Below, piece after piece: positions 1 to 7,661 of a DNA stretch of 33,979 bases. The stretch is from assembly GCF_029624655.1 (NCBI RefSeq), contig NZ_JARRSA010000039.1, positions 1-33,979 on the forward strand, written 5' to 3'. The notes under the pieces were generated by a model. It was not told the DNA's origin. It worked only from the letters and a program-made list of their open reading frames with translations, and ran no database searches. Position 1 is the stretch's first letter. Every line of letters begins with the position of its first letter. The position numbers and the translations under genes were made by a program. This DNA comes from Roseicyclus salinarum. GTDB taxonomy: Bacteria > Pseudomonadota > Alphaproteobacteria > Rhodobacterales > Rhodobacteraceae.

Positions 1-14
1 GGGGCGCGCCGGGA

Positions 15-45
15 CCCGGGCCGGCGAGGGACAGGCCGGCCCGGG
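15..45 (+). promoter_or_regulatory. Intercistronic hairpin upstream of bztB
   Basis: A perfect 11-bp inverted repeat, CCCGGGCCGGC at 15-25 and GCCGGCCCGGG at 35-45, encloses a 9-nt loop. No T-run follows, so it is not a classical intrinsic terminator. It ends 31 nt before the bztB start. In bzt/aap operons the binding-protein gene bztA lies just upstream; a stable hairpin after it would protect the bztA mRNA and lower readthrough into the permeases. bztA itself is outside the window, so that role is inferred. Confidence 0.6.
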
Positions 46-76
46 CCCATCACGGGAAGACAGGGGGACAGACGAC

Positions 77-1282
77 ATGGCGCTGATGGAAAGAAGCGGC
101 CCGCCGACCGCATCCGGCCGGTCCGGTCTCGGGCGTCTGATCTACGACGCGAAGATCCGGGCGATCTTCCTGCAGGTCCTCACCGCGGGATCGGTGATCG
201 GGTTCCTCGCCTGGCTCGTCTACAACACCATGGTCAACATGGAGGCGCGCAACCTCTCGGCCGGGTTCGACTTCCTCGACGTCTCCGCCGGGTTCGGCAT
301 CGGCTTCACGCTGATCCCCTACCAGGAGGGCGACAGCTACCTCCGGGTGTTCTTCGTCGGCATCATGAACACGCTTCTGGTCGCCGCCGTCTCGATCGTG
401 CTGGCCACCGTCGTCGGGCTGATCGTTGGCCTCGCGCGCCTGTCGAACAACTTCATCATTTCCAGGCTCGCCCGCGCCTATGTCGAGCTCCTGCGGAACA
501 CGCCGCTGCTTCTGCAGATCATCGCGTGGTATTTCGGGGTCTTCAACCTGCTGCCCGGTCCCCGGGCCAGTGTCATCCTCGCCGACGCCTTCGTGCTGAA
601 CAACCGCGGCTTCTACATGCCCGGACCGGTCGCCGAGGCGGGCTTCGGCCTCGTGCTGTCCGCCTTCGTCCTCGCCATCCTGGGCTCCATCGCGATCTAT
701 CGCTGGGACGCGCTGCGGCGTGACCGGACGGGCAAGTCCTTCCCGGCCATCTCCACGGGCATAGCGCTGGTGATCCTGGGGCCGATGATCGTGTTCCTCG
801 CCTCGGGCAGCCCGCTCAGCTGGGACATGCCGGTCCTGCAGGGCTTCAATTTCGTCGGAGGCATCTCCGTGCCGCCGAGCTTCTGCGCGCTGATCGTCGC
901 GCTGTCGGCCTACACCTCGTGCTTCATCGCCGAGATCGTCCGCTCGGGCATCCAGTCGGTCTCGAAGGGTCAGCTCGAGGCCGCCGGCGCGCTCAACCTG
1001 CCGGCCAACTGGACGCTGCGGCGCGTCGTCCTTCCGCAGGCGCTGCGGGTGATCGTGCCGCCGCTGATCAGCCAGTATCTCAACGTCACCAAGAACTCCT
1101 CGCTCGCCATCGCGATCGGCTTTCCCGACCTCGTGAGCGTCTGGATGAACACCTCGCTCAACCAGTCGGGCCGCGCGATCCCGATCGTGGCGATGACGAT
1201 GGCCTTCTACTGCCTTGTCAGCCTGTCGGTCTCGCTGGTGATGAACCGCTACAACCGCAGCGTCCAGCTGAAGGAGCGCTGA
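77..1282 (+). CDS. bztB: Polar amino-acid ABC transporter permease BztB/AapQ
   Basis: Inner-membrane permease subunit of a polar (general) L-amino-acid ABC importer. The 401-residue protein has an N-terminal membrane segment (about residues 30-50), a periplasmic stretch, then a HisM-type permease domain. Its cytoplasmic EAA loop starts at Glu301 (EAAGALNLP) and is the contact to the ATPase. The segment ELLRNTPLLLQI (about 140-150) is typical of this family. Purines upstream (gggaagacaggggga) can serve as ribosome-binding site for the ATG at 77. The stop is 3 nt before bztC, so the genes are co-transcribed. Length and order match BztB/AapQ of Rhodobacter and Rhizobium. Exact substrate preference (Glu, Gln, Asp, Asn in the known Bzt system) is inferred from family. 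Confidence 0.93.
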   Translation: MALMERSGPPTASGRSGLGRLIYDAKIRAIFLQVLTAGSVIGFLAWLVYNTMVNMEARNLSAGFDFLDVSAGFGIGFTLIPYQEGDSYLRVFFVGIMNTLLVAAVSIVLATVVGLIVGLARLSNNFIISRLARAYVELLRNTPLLLQIIAWYFGVFNLLPGPRASVILADAFVLNNRGFYMPGPVAEAGFGLVLSAFVLAILGSIAIYRWDALRRDRTGKSFPAISTGIALVILGPMIVFLASGSPLSWDMPVLQGFNFVGGISVPPSFCALIVALSAYTSCFIAEIVRSGIQSVSKGQLEAAGALNLPANWTLRRVVLPQALRVIVPPLISQYLNVTKNSSLAIAIGFPDLVSVWMNTSLNQSGRAIPIVAMTMAFYCLVSLSVSLVMNRYNRSVQLKER

Positions 1283-1285
1283 GCC

Positions 1286-2611
1286 ATGACACTCATCTTC
1301 GAACCCAAGGCCGACCGTCCGCCGCCGCCCGACGAGGTCGGCGCGATCGCCTGGATCAGGGCGAACCTGTTCAAGGACGTGCCGAACGCGCTGATGACGA
1401 TCCTCGGCCTCTATCTCGCCGTGACCGTCACCAGCTGGGTGTTGGACTGGGCGATCTTCAACGCCGTCTGGGAAGCCGAGAACAGGCGCGAATGCCTCGA
1501 TGCGGTGGGCCGCGCGGGCGCGTGCTGGCCCGGCGTGGTCGAGTGGCTGCCGAACCTGATCTACGGCCTCTACCCCAAGGACGCCGTCTGGCGGATCAAC
1601 GCGGGCTTCCTCGTCCTGATCCTGTGGATGGTGCCCTTGTGGATGCCACGGGTGAAATCGAAGGTGGCGATCGGGCTGGCCGCCGTCATGCTCTACCCGC
1701 TGCTGGCCAGTTACTTCTTTCTCGGCGGAGAGAAGGGTGTGGTCTGGACCGCGCTGATCGCGGCCGGCCTCTGGGGCTTCGTCTGGGTCTGGGCGACGGC
1801 GCTGTGCGAACGCGCCACGGACCGGAGCGTCGGCGAGTGGATCGGCCTGCGCGTCGCGGGACCCGACAACGAGACGGCGCAGAAGCGCGCGCGCCAGGCG
1901 ACGGCGGCGGCGCTCTTCGTCGCGTGCTTCGCGCTGGTGGCCGCATGGTCGCTGGAGGAGGTGCGCACGCAGCTTTGGGGCGGCCTGTTCCTGACGCTGG
2001 TCATCTCGGGCATCGGCATCACCTTCTCGCTGCCCGCCGGCATCCTGCTGGCGCTCGGGCGGCGGTCGGACCTGCCGGTGATCGCGATGCTCTCGACCAT
2101 CTTCATCGAGCTGTTCCGCTCGGTGCCGCTGATCACCATCCTGTTCATGTTCAACACGATGCTGCCGCTGTTCATGCCCGAGGGCACGGACGTGAACCAG
2201 CTGGTGCGCGCCATCGTCGCCGTCTGCCTGTTCGCCGCCGCCTACATGGCCGAGGTGATCCGAGGCGGCCTGCAGGCGATCCCCAAGGGCCAGTACGAGG
2301 CGGCAGCCTCGCTTGGCCTCGGCTACTGGCAGACCACCACGCAGGTGGTGATGCCGCAGGCGCTCAAGATCATGATCCCCACGATCGTCGGCAACTTCAT
2401 CGGCCTGTTCAAGGACACCACGCTGGTCTCCATTATCGGTCTCTTCGACCTGATGAACATGGCCCGCGCCGTGGGCGAGGACACCGACTGGCTCGGCCTT
2501 TTCATCGAGCCGTTCTTCCTCGTGTCGCTGATCTACTTCGTCTTCTGCTTCGCGATGTCGTCCTATTCCATCGGGCTGGAGAAGAAACTTTCGCGGGGGC
2601 GTGACCGATGA
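1286..2611 (+). CDS. bztC: Polar amino-acid ABC transporter permease BztC/AapM
   Basis: Second permease subunit of the same importer, 441 residues. The N-terminal half holds extra membrane segments specific to AapM/BztC (around residues 35-55, 110-130, 135-165). The C-terminal half is the conserved permease domain with the EAA loop beginning at Glu338 (EAAASLGLG) and the hallmark [13 protein letters not shown] upstream of it. It would form a heterodimer with the preceding gene product. The ATG lies 3 nt after the bztB stop, and the gene ends in an ATGA overlap with bztD, which implies translational coupling. Confidence 0.93.
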   Translation: MTLIFEPKADRPPPPDEVGAIAWIRANLFKDVPNALMTILGLYLAVTVTSWVLDWAIFNAVWEAENRRECLDAVGRAGACWPGVVEWLPNLIYGLYPKDAVWRINAGFLVLILWMVPLWMPRVKSKVAIGLAAVMLYPLLASYFFLGGEKGVVWTALIAAGLWGFVWVWATALCERATDRSVGEWIGLRVAGPDNETAQKRARQATAAALFVACFALVAAWSLEEVRTQLWGGLFLTLVISGIGITFSLPAGILLALGRRSDLPVIAMLSTIFIELFRSVPLITILFMFNTMLPLFMPEGTDVNQLVRAIVAVCLFAAAYMAEVIRGGLQAIPKGQYEAAASLGLGYWQTTTQVVMPQALKIMIPTIVGNFIGLFKDTTLVSIIGLFDLMNMARAVGEDTDWLGLFIEPFFLVSLIYFVFCFAMSSYSIGLEKKLSRGRDR

Positions 2612-3357
2612 GCCGGGCGCAGGGGGCCGGGAAGGCCATCGAGATCATCAAGCTGAACAAGTGGTTCGGCCAGTTCCATGTCCTCAAGGATGTCGACCTA
2701 ACGGTGCGCGACCGCGAGATCTTCGTGGTCTGCGGGCCCTCGGGCTCGGGCAAGTCCACCCTGATCCGGTGCATCAACCAGCTCGAGCATCATCAGGAGG
2801 GCGACATCATCGTGGACGGCGTCGAGGTCGAGAAGGGCGGCAGGAACCAGAGCGTCATCCGCCGGACGACCGGCATGGTGTTCCAGCAGTTCAACCTCTT
2901 TCCGCACCTCACGGTCCTCGAGAACTGCATCCTGACGCCCACGCTCGGGCTGCAGATGCCGAGAAAGGACGCCGAGGAGCTTGCGATGACGCATCTCAGG
3001 CGCGTCGGCATCGACGACCAGGCGCAGAAATACCCCCTGCAGCTGTCGGGCGGCCAGCAGCAGCGCGTGGCGATCGCCCGCTCGCTGTGCACGCGGCCCA
3101 AGATCATGCTCTTCGATGAACCGACATCTGCCCTCGATCCCGAGATGATCAAGGAGGTGCTCGACGTGATGGTCGAACTGGCGGAAGACGGCATGACGAT
3201 GATCTGCGTGACCCACGAGATGGGGTTCGCGCGCCAGGTGGCCGACAAGGTCCTGTTCATGGACCAGGGCGAGATCGTGGAATCGGCCCCCCCCGAGGAG
3301 TTCTTCTCCAACCCGAGGTACGACCGCACCCAGCAGTTCCTGTCGCACATCCTCTAG
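2608..3357 (+). CDS. bztD: Polar amino-acid ABC transporter ATP-binding protein BztD/AapP
   Basis: ATPase subunit of the amino-acid importer, 249 residues, the usual size for GlnQ/HisP-type ATPases. Visible motifs: Walker [10 protein letters not shown] (residues 43-51), Q-loop in [11 protein letters not shown] (about 90-100), signature LSGGQQQR (146-153), Walker B with catalytic Glu in [12 protein letters not shown] (about 166-177), and the H-loop in VTHEM. It overlaps bztC by 4 nt. The stop TAG at 3355-3357 is part of a CTAG palindrome that also encodes the stop of the convergent gene, leaving no room for a terminator between them. Confidence 0.95.
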   Translation: MSRAQGAGKAIEIIKLNKWFGQFHVLKDVDLTVRDREIFVVCGPSGSGKSTLIRCINQLEHHQEGDIIVDGVEVEKGGRNQSVIRRTTGMVFQQFNLFPHLTVLENCILTPTLGLQMPRKDAEELAMTHLRRVGIDDQAQKYPLQLSGGQQQRVAIARSLCTRPKIMLFDEPTSALDPEMIKEVLDVMVELAEDGMTMICVTHEMGFARQVADKVLFMDQGEIVESAPPEEFFSNPRYDRTQQFLSHIL

Positions 3358-4805
3358 GCGGGGCGTGGCGCGGACGACAGGACACGGGGCAGGGCGGTGA
3401 CGTCGATGATCCCGTCCGCGGGCATCGCGAAGCCGGGATGGCTGCCCGCGAGACCAATGGTCCTCGCGGGATTGTAGAGCGTCAGCCACGGCGGATCTTC
3501 CTGCAGCTCGGCGTAGGCCCTGGCATAATGCGTGGCGCGGACCGTGTCGCCGACCTCGCGGCGCGCGGCATCCAGCAGGTCCTCGACCCGCGTGTTGCGG
3601 TAGCCCTGCCACCACGACCCGGCGACGCGGGCGTCGATCTTCTCGTGGAGGACGCGGAACGTGCTGAGGGGGCTCGAATCGAACACGCACATGTCCCGGA
3701 TCTCCTTGCGGCGGACCATGTGCGCGTAGTCCTCGCGCTGGGTATGGACGTGGACGTCGAGCGTCACCCCGACCTCGGCGAGCTGATCGCGCAGGGCCTG
3801 CGTCAGGCGCTGCGCCTCGTCGGGCAGGCTTGACGGGCAGTCGACGCCGAGCACGAGGCCCCCGGCGAGACCCGCGTCGGCGATGAGGCTCCGGGCGAGC
3901 GCGGGGTCATGGGGCATCGGCTCGGCCGGGGGCGCGCCGAAATGGACGGGGCTCACGAAGCCATGAAGCGGCCGCGCGCGGCCCGACAGGACCTCGTCGA
4001 CGATCCTCTGGCGGTCGATGGCAAGGCCGAGCGCACGGCGAAGGCGCGGATCGGCCAGAGGCCCGCGCGCGGCGTTCAAGAGGAAGATGATCGCCACGGG
4101 CGACAGGTAGTCGTGAAGCGTGATCGCGGCCCCGCCGGCGTCCCGCGCCGCGAGGTCGTTCGCGACGTCCACCGTCCCGTCGCGCAGCATCGCGAAACGA
4201 GCATCCGCGTCGGGCGCCGCGATCCATGTCACCTCGTCATGCGGCGCGTCGGCGAAATGGCCGGGCACGCGCGCGGCGGCAACCATGTCCTGCGTCCTTC
4301 GCGTCACCCGGTAGGGCCCCGAGCCCACGATCTCCGCGTCCTCGCCCCGATCCCACCGCGCGAGGCAGTCCGGCGCGACGATGAACCCGTGTTCGAGGAT
4401 GTCGGGAAGATCGGCCAGCGGCTCGGCGAGGTCGATGGACAGGGTCACGTCGTCGACGGGCTCGATCCTGGCGTCGCCGAGATACTGCCGCCAGACGCCC
4501 GGCGCGCCGAGGGTGTAGCCCTTGTCGGGCCGCGCCATCCGGCGCAGCGACTGCGCGACGGCTGTGGCGTCGCAGGGCGCGCCGTCGTGAAAACGGTGAT
4601 GCGCCCGCAGCGCGAAGCGCCACCGCCGCGCGTCCGCGCTGACGTCCCAGCCGGTGGCAAGTCCGGGCCCGAAGCCCTGTCCCGCCCGCGTCACCAGCGT
4701 GTCGCAGAGCGCGCGCAGGATCGTCAGCTGATCGGTCGCGTCCGTGCAGTCGTGCGGATCTCCAAGCGACACGCGCCTCTGGGCGATCCTGCATCCAGCT
4801 GCCAT
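3354..4805 (-). CDS. Orphan ABC solute-binding protein, family 5 (oligopeptide/nickel type), leaderless
   Basis: The 483-residue sequence follows the SBP_bac_5 plan: an early '[12 protein letters not shown]...GLATGWDVS' block, then '[29 protein letters not shown]', and later '[24 protein letters not shown]'. These blocks correspond to the ligand-binding folds of DppA/OppA-like proteins. I chose the ATG at 4805 because an AAGGGA ribosome-binding site precedes it; a longer form would need a TTG at 4877. With either start there is no signal peptide or lipobox: the protein begins directly at the mature domain. No permease or ATPase genes of this family are nearby. It may be a cytoplasmic peptide-binding or sensing protein, or a remnant of a transporter. 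Substrate unknown. Confidence 0.8.
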   Translation of the reverse strand: MAAGCRIAQRRVSLGDPHDCTDATDQLTILRALCDTLVTRAGQGFGPGLATGWDVSADARRWRFALRAHHRFHDGAPCDATAVAQSLRRMARPDKGYTLGAPGVWRQYLGDARIEPVDDVTLSIDLAEPLADLPDILEHGFIVAPDCLARWDRGEDAEIVGSGPYRVTRRTQDMVAAARVPGHFADAPHDEVTWIAAPDADARFAMLRDGTVDVANDLAARDAGGAAITLHDYLSPVAIIFLLNAARGPLADPRLRRALGLAIDRQRIVDEVLSGRARPLHGFVSPVHFGAPPAEPMPHDPALARSLIADAGLAGGLVLGVDCPSSLPDEAQRLTQALRDQLAEVGVTLDVHVHTQREDYAHMVRRKEIRDMCVFDSSPLSTFRVLHEKIDARVAGSWWQGYRNTRVEDLLDAARREVGDTVRATHYARAYAELQEDPPWLTLYNPARTIGLAGSHPGFAMPADGIIDVTALPRVLSSAPRPA

Positions 4806-5380
4806 TGTCGTTCCCTTCGCGCTCGTCCCGCCGTCCGCCGGCACCGTCAGGCTCACAGAGAGATCCGGGTTCCGCAAGCGCCGGAGAAGGCGGGACGCGC
4901 GTTCGCCCCGCCGCCCGCGCCGCCGACCCTGCCGATCGTCCGAATTCGCGGCGAAGCGACCATCGAACGGGCGTTGCGTGTTCGGAGCGGCGGCATTTCA
5001 AACACGGCCCAACCGGAAGGGGTGCGCCGCCAAGGCCCTCACGCCGGTGAACGGGTGTCGCGATTGCACCGCTCGTCAAAGGTAACGCGGCGATCGGCGG
5101 TGGCGGGGGATCACGATGCCCGCGGGCAGAGCGGCCCCTTCGCGCCGGTCCCGACCTTTCTTGCCATCGCGATCGCGGTGTGACCCGGGCCGCGCGCCGT
5201 GTCGCTGCCGGTGGGCTGAGCTGCCGGGGCAGCGCGCGCGCTTGGCGGTCCGAAAAGCGGCGCGCGATCCGTCTCCATGTCGCGAATGGCGGTTCATGCG
5301 GCGCTGCAGCATCGGCACGAGGGCCTCCGGTTTGCGACACCGGTCCTGCGTCGTGAAACGCTGGGGCGAGAGGACATGCC
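4806..5380. other. Divergent intergenic region, no gene seen
   Basis: This 575-nt stretch lies between two divergently transcribed genes and must hold both promoters. Several frames are open, but their products are Arg/Pro/Ala-rich and look like GC-rich noise. Small symmetric elements are present: a 10-bp palindrome CGCGATCGCG at 5168-5177 and a CCGGT...ACCGG inverted repeat about 45 nt before the MFS start. No clear sigma70 promoter was recognised. Confidence 0.5.
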
Positions 5381-6664
5381 ATGATCAAAGTTCTGTCCGG
5401 GGTCTGGGCCCTGCTGCTCGGCATCGTGCTGATCATGCTGGGCAACGGAATGCACTTCACCCTCATCGGCCTTCGCGGCGGGATCGAGGGCTTCTCGGCG
5501 GCCGAGCTGGCCATCGTCACCTCGGGCTATTTTCTCGGGTTCCTGTCAGGCGCCCGCTACACGCCGGTCCTGATCCAGCGGGTGGGGCATGTGCGCGTGT
5601 TCGCGGCGCTCGGAAGCTTCATGTCCGCGGGGTTGATCGCCTTCCCGCTCCTGACCGAGCCCTGGGCCTGGACGGCGCTGCGGCTCCTGATCGGCTTCTG
5701 CATGTCGGGCATCTACGTGGCTGCCGAAAGCTGGCTGAACAACGCCTCGAGCAACGAGACGCGGGGCAAGGTCCTGTCGGCCTACATGATCGCCCAGACG
5801 CTCGGCATCATCGGGGCGCAGGGGCTTCTGGTGCTGGGCGACGCGGGCACCTCGGCGCTGTTCATCGGCGCCTCGATCCTCGTGTCGATCTCCTTCGCGC
5901 CGATCCTGCTGTCCGCCACGCCCGTCCCGGCGGTCGAGGTCGCCCGCCCGATGCCGTGGCGCACCCTGTTTTCCAGCTCGCCCCTCGGCACCGTGGGGAT
6001 CTTCCTCTTGGGCGGCGTCTACGCCACGCAATCGGGCATGGGCGCGGTGTTCGGCACGCAGATCGGCATGACGGCGGCGCAGATCGCGCTGTTCGTGGCG
6101 ATGCTGTTCGCGGGGGCGCTGGTGCTGCAATATCCCATCGGGTGGCTGTCGGATCAGATGGACCGGCGCAAACTGATCTTCGGGTCGGCCGCTCTTGGGG
6201 CCGCGTCCTGCGGGGTGGGCTGGCTGATGGGGGGCGAGCCCTGGGCGCTCTATGCCGCGGCCTTCTTCGCGGGTGGTGTGACGACGCCGCTCTACGCCTT
6301 GTTTCTCGCCTACACCAACGACCAGATCTCGGTCGAGGAGATGCCCGCGGCCTCGGGCGGGCTGGTCTTCACCTTCGGGCTCGGCGCCATCGCAGGCCCG
6401 CTTTTCACCGGCTGGGCGATGGAGGGCATCGACCCCGGCGCCTTCTGGCTCGCGCTGGGCGGGACCTTCGCGGCCATCGCGGCCTATGCGCTCTACCGCA
6501 TGACCCAGCGCCCGGCGCTGCCGCAGGAGGAGACCGAAAGCTACATCAGCGTGCTTCCCACCGCCTCCGCCGTCGTGGTGGAGGCCGCCGGGGCCTGGGC
6601 CGCCGAGCAGGCGGAGGCGGAGGCCGAGGCCGAGGCAGGCGAGGGGGACGGCCGCGCGGCGTGA
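5381..6664 (+). CDS. MFS transporter, YcaD-like (UMF2 group)
   Basis: Integral membrane protein of 427 residues with about 12 hydrophobic segments, the standard MFS architecture. The loop after segment 2 reads GARYTPVLIQRVGHVRVFA, and a second conserved loop reads GWLSDQMDRRK (about 257-267), the classical MFS motif between segments 8 and 9. The overall pattern (short N-terminus, LRLLIGFCMSGIYVAAESWLN in segment 4) fits the YcaD subfamily, whose substrate is not established. The C-terminal tail is unusual: a cytoplasmic Ala/Glu-rich run (AEAEAEAEAGEG) encoded by near-repeats of GAGGCC. A GAGAGG ribosome-binding site precedes the ATG. The stop is 19 nt from the stop of the convergent kinase gene. 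Confidence 0.85.
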   Translation: MIKVLSGVWALLLGIVLIMLGNGMHFTLIGLRGGIEGFSAAELAIVTSGYFLGFLSGARYTPVLIQRVGHVRVFAALGSFMSAGLIAFPLLTEPWAWTALRLLIGFCMSGIYVAAESWLNNASSNETRGKVLSAYMIAQTLGIIGAQGLLVLGDAGTSALFIGASILVSISFAPILLSATPVPAVEVARPMPWRTLFSSSPLGTVGIFLLGGVYATQSGMGAVFGTQIGMTAAQIALFVAMLFAGALVLQYPIGWLSDQMDRRKLIFGSAALGAASCGVGWLMGGEPWALYAAAFFAGGVTTPLYALFLAYTNDQISVEEMPAASGGLVFTFGLGAIAGPLFTGWAMEGIDPGAFWLALGGTFAAIAAYALYRMTQRPALPQEETESYISVLPTASAVVVEAAGAWAAEQAEAEAEAEAGEGDGRAA

Positions 6665-6683
6665 GCGCTCGGGGCGGTCGGCC

Positions 6684-7442
6684 TCAGGGGGCGGTGGTCG
6701 CGGCGCGATCGAGCGGGAAGGTGCAGGAAACGCGGAACCCCGCATCGTCCTCGGCGTGGTGGATGCGGGCGCCGATCTCGCCCGCAAGCGCGTCGACCAG
6801 CGAGTGTCCGCGGCCCTTGCCCGCAGCGGCCCCGGTGCCGGCGCGCGGGTTCTCCACCATGAGCGTCGCCCAGCCCCCGGCCTCCTGGTCGAGGGCGATG
6901 CGCAGCGCGCCGCCTCCGCCATGCTTGATCGCGTTGACGAGCATCTCGTTCAGGATCAGCACGACGTTGCGCACCGTCCCGTGCGGCACAAGAAGCGGTG
7001 CGGCGCGGATGTCGAACCGGTCGGCGTCGCCGAGGCGGAACGCATTGCGCATCGCCTCCGCCAGCCGATGGCATTGCCGGGCCAGATCGACGCGGTCGCC
7101 GCGCGGCGCGCCGTCGAGCGCCTCGTGCAGCTGCCCGAGGGCCGATACCTGGCCGATGCACAGCGCGCAGGCGGACGCCATCACGTCGGCCTTCGCCTCG
7201 CGCTGCCGCTGGCGCATGGCGGCCGCCAGGATCTGCATCTCGTTCTTCATGCGATGACGCAGCTCGGCGTGCGACACCGCGCGATCAGCCGCCCCGTCCT
7301 GCAGAAGGGCCACGACCATCTCGGCAAGCTCGTCCGGCGGCATGTTCCGGCGCGCGCTGTGCTGCAGGACCGCCGCGTGCAGGCGTCCGCCCCATTGGCC
7401 GCTGTCACGCAGCGGTTCGTCGAAACTCAGGTCGTCGCGCAT
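6684..7442 (-). CDS. Sensorless sensor-type histidine kinase, HisKA_2/HWE-like
   Basis: Predicted cytoplasmic histidine kinase of 252 residues. The phospho-acceptor motif ELRHRMKNEMQ places the likely phosphorylated His at residue 63. The ATP-binding domain shows an N-box NEMLVNAIKHG (165-175, Asn170) and a glycine-rich lid GKGRGHSLV (208-216). The position of the usual Asp-X-Gly-X-Gly (G1) is occupied by ENPRAGTG (197-204), so ATP binding may be altered. Residues 1-55 are too short and featureless for a PAS or GAF sensor domain, and there is no membrane segment. No response regulator lies next to it. It is tail-to-tail with the MFS gene and divergent from the Lon-like gene. The input signal and partner are unknown. 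Confidence 0.8.
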   Translation of the reverse strand: MRDDLSFDEPLRDSGQWGGRLHAAVLQHSARRNMPPDELAEMVVALLQDGAADRAVSHAELRHRMKNEMQILAAAMRQRQREAKADVMASACALCIGQVSALGQLHEALDGAPRGDRVDLARQCHRLAEAMRNAFRLGDADRFDIRAAPLLVPHGTVRNVVLILNEMLVNAIKHGGGGALRIALDQEAGGWATLMVENPRAGTGAAAGKGRGHSLVDALAGEIGARIHHAEDDAGFRVSCTFPLDRAATTAP

Positions 7443-7661
7443 CCCCCCCGATCCCCCTCACTCGTGAAGTTTTACGGTGCAAACTATCGCAGGCGCCGCC
7501 GCTCTCTCGCGATAACACCGGTTGATGCGGCGCGGCCATGCCGGTCCCCGCGAAGATCGGGGGAAACCCGCAGTCGTGTATCGGGGTTGTCAGGTTGCCG
7601 ACGGCGCGCCGGTCCGTCGGGGCGCGCGGGCTGTCGGTGCAGACGGAGGTCGGAGAGGCGG

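Noticed and set aside
919-2604. 561-codon frame overlapping bztB and bztC
   Set aside because: Out-of-frame shadow of two clear permease genes.
5076-5318. 80-codon frame in the divergent spacer before the MFS gene
   Set aside because: Arg/His/Ala-rich composition and no ribosome-binding site; looks like GC-driven noise.
6684-7442. Kinase considered as ChpT, the phosphotransferase of the CtrA relay
   Set aside because: ChpT has a different His motif (of the RICHDLxSP type); this protein has HRMKNEMQ with an N-box, which is HisKA_2-like.
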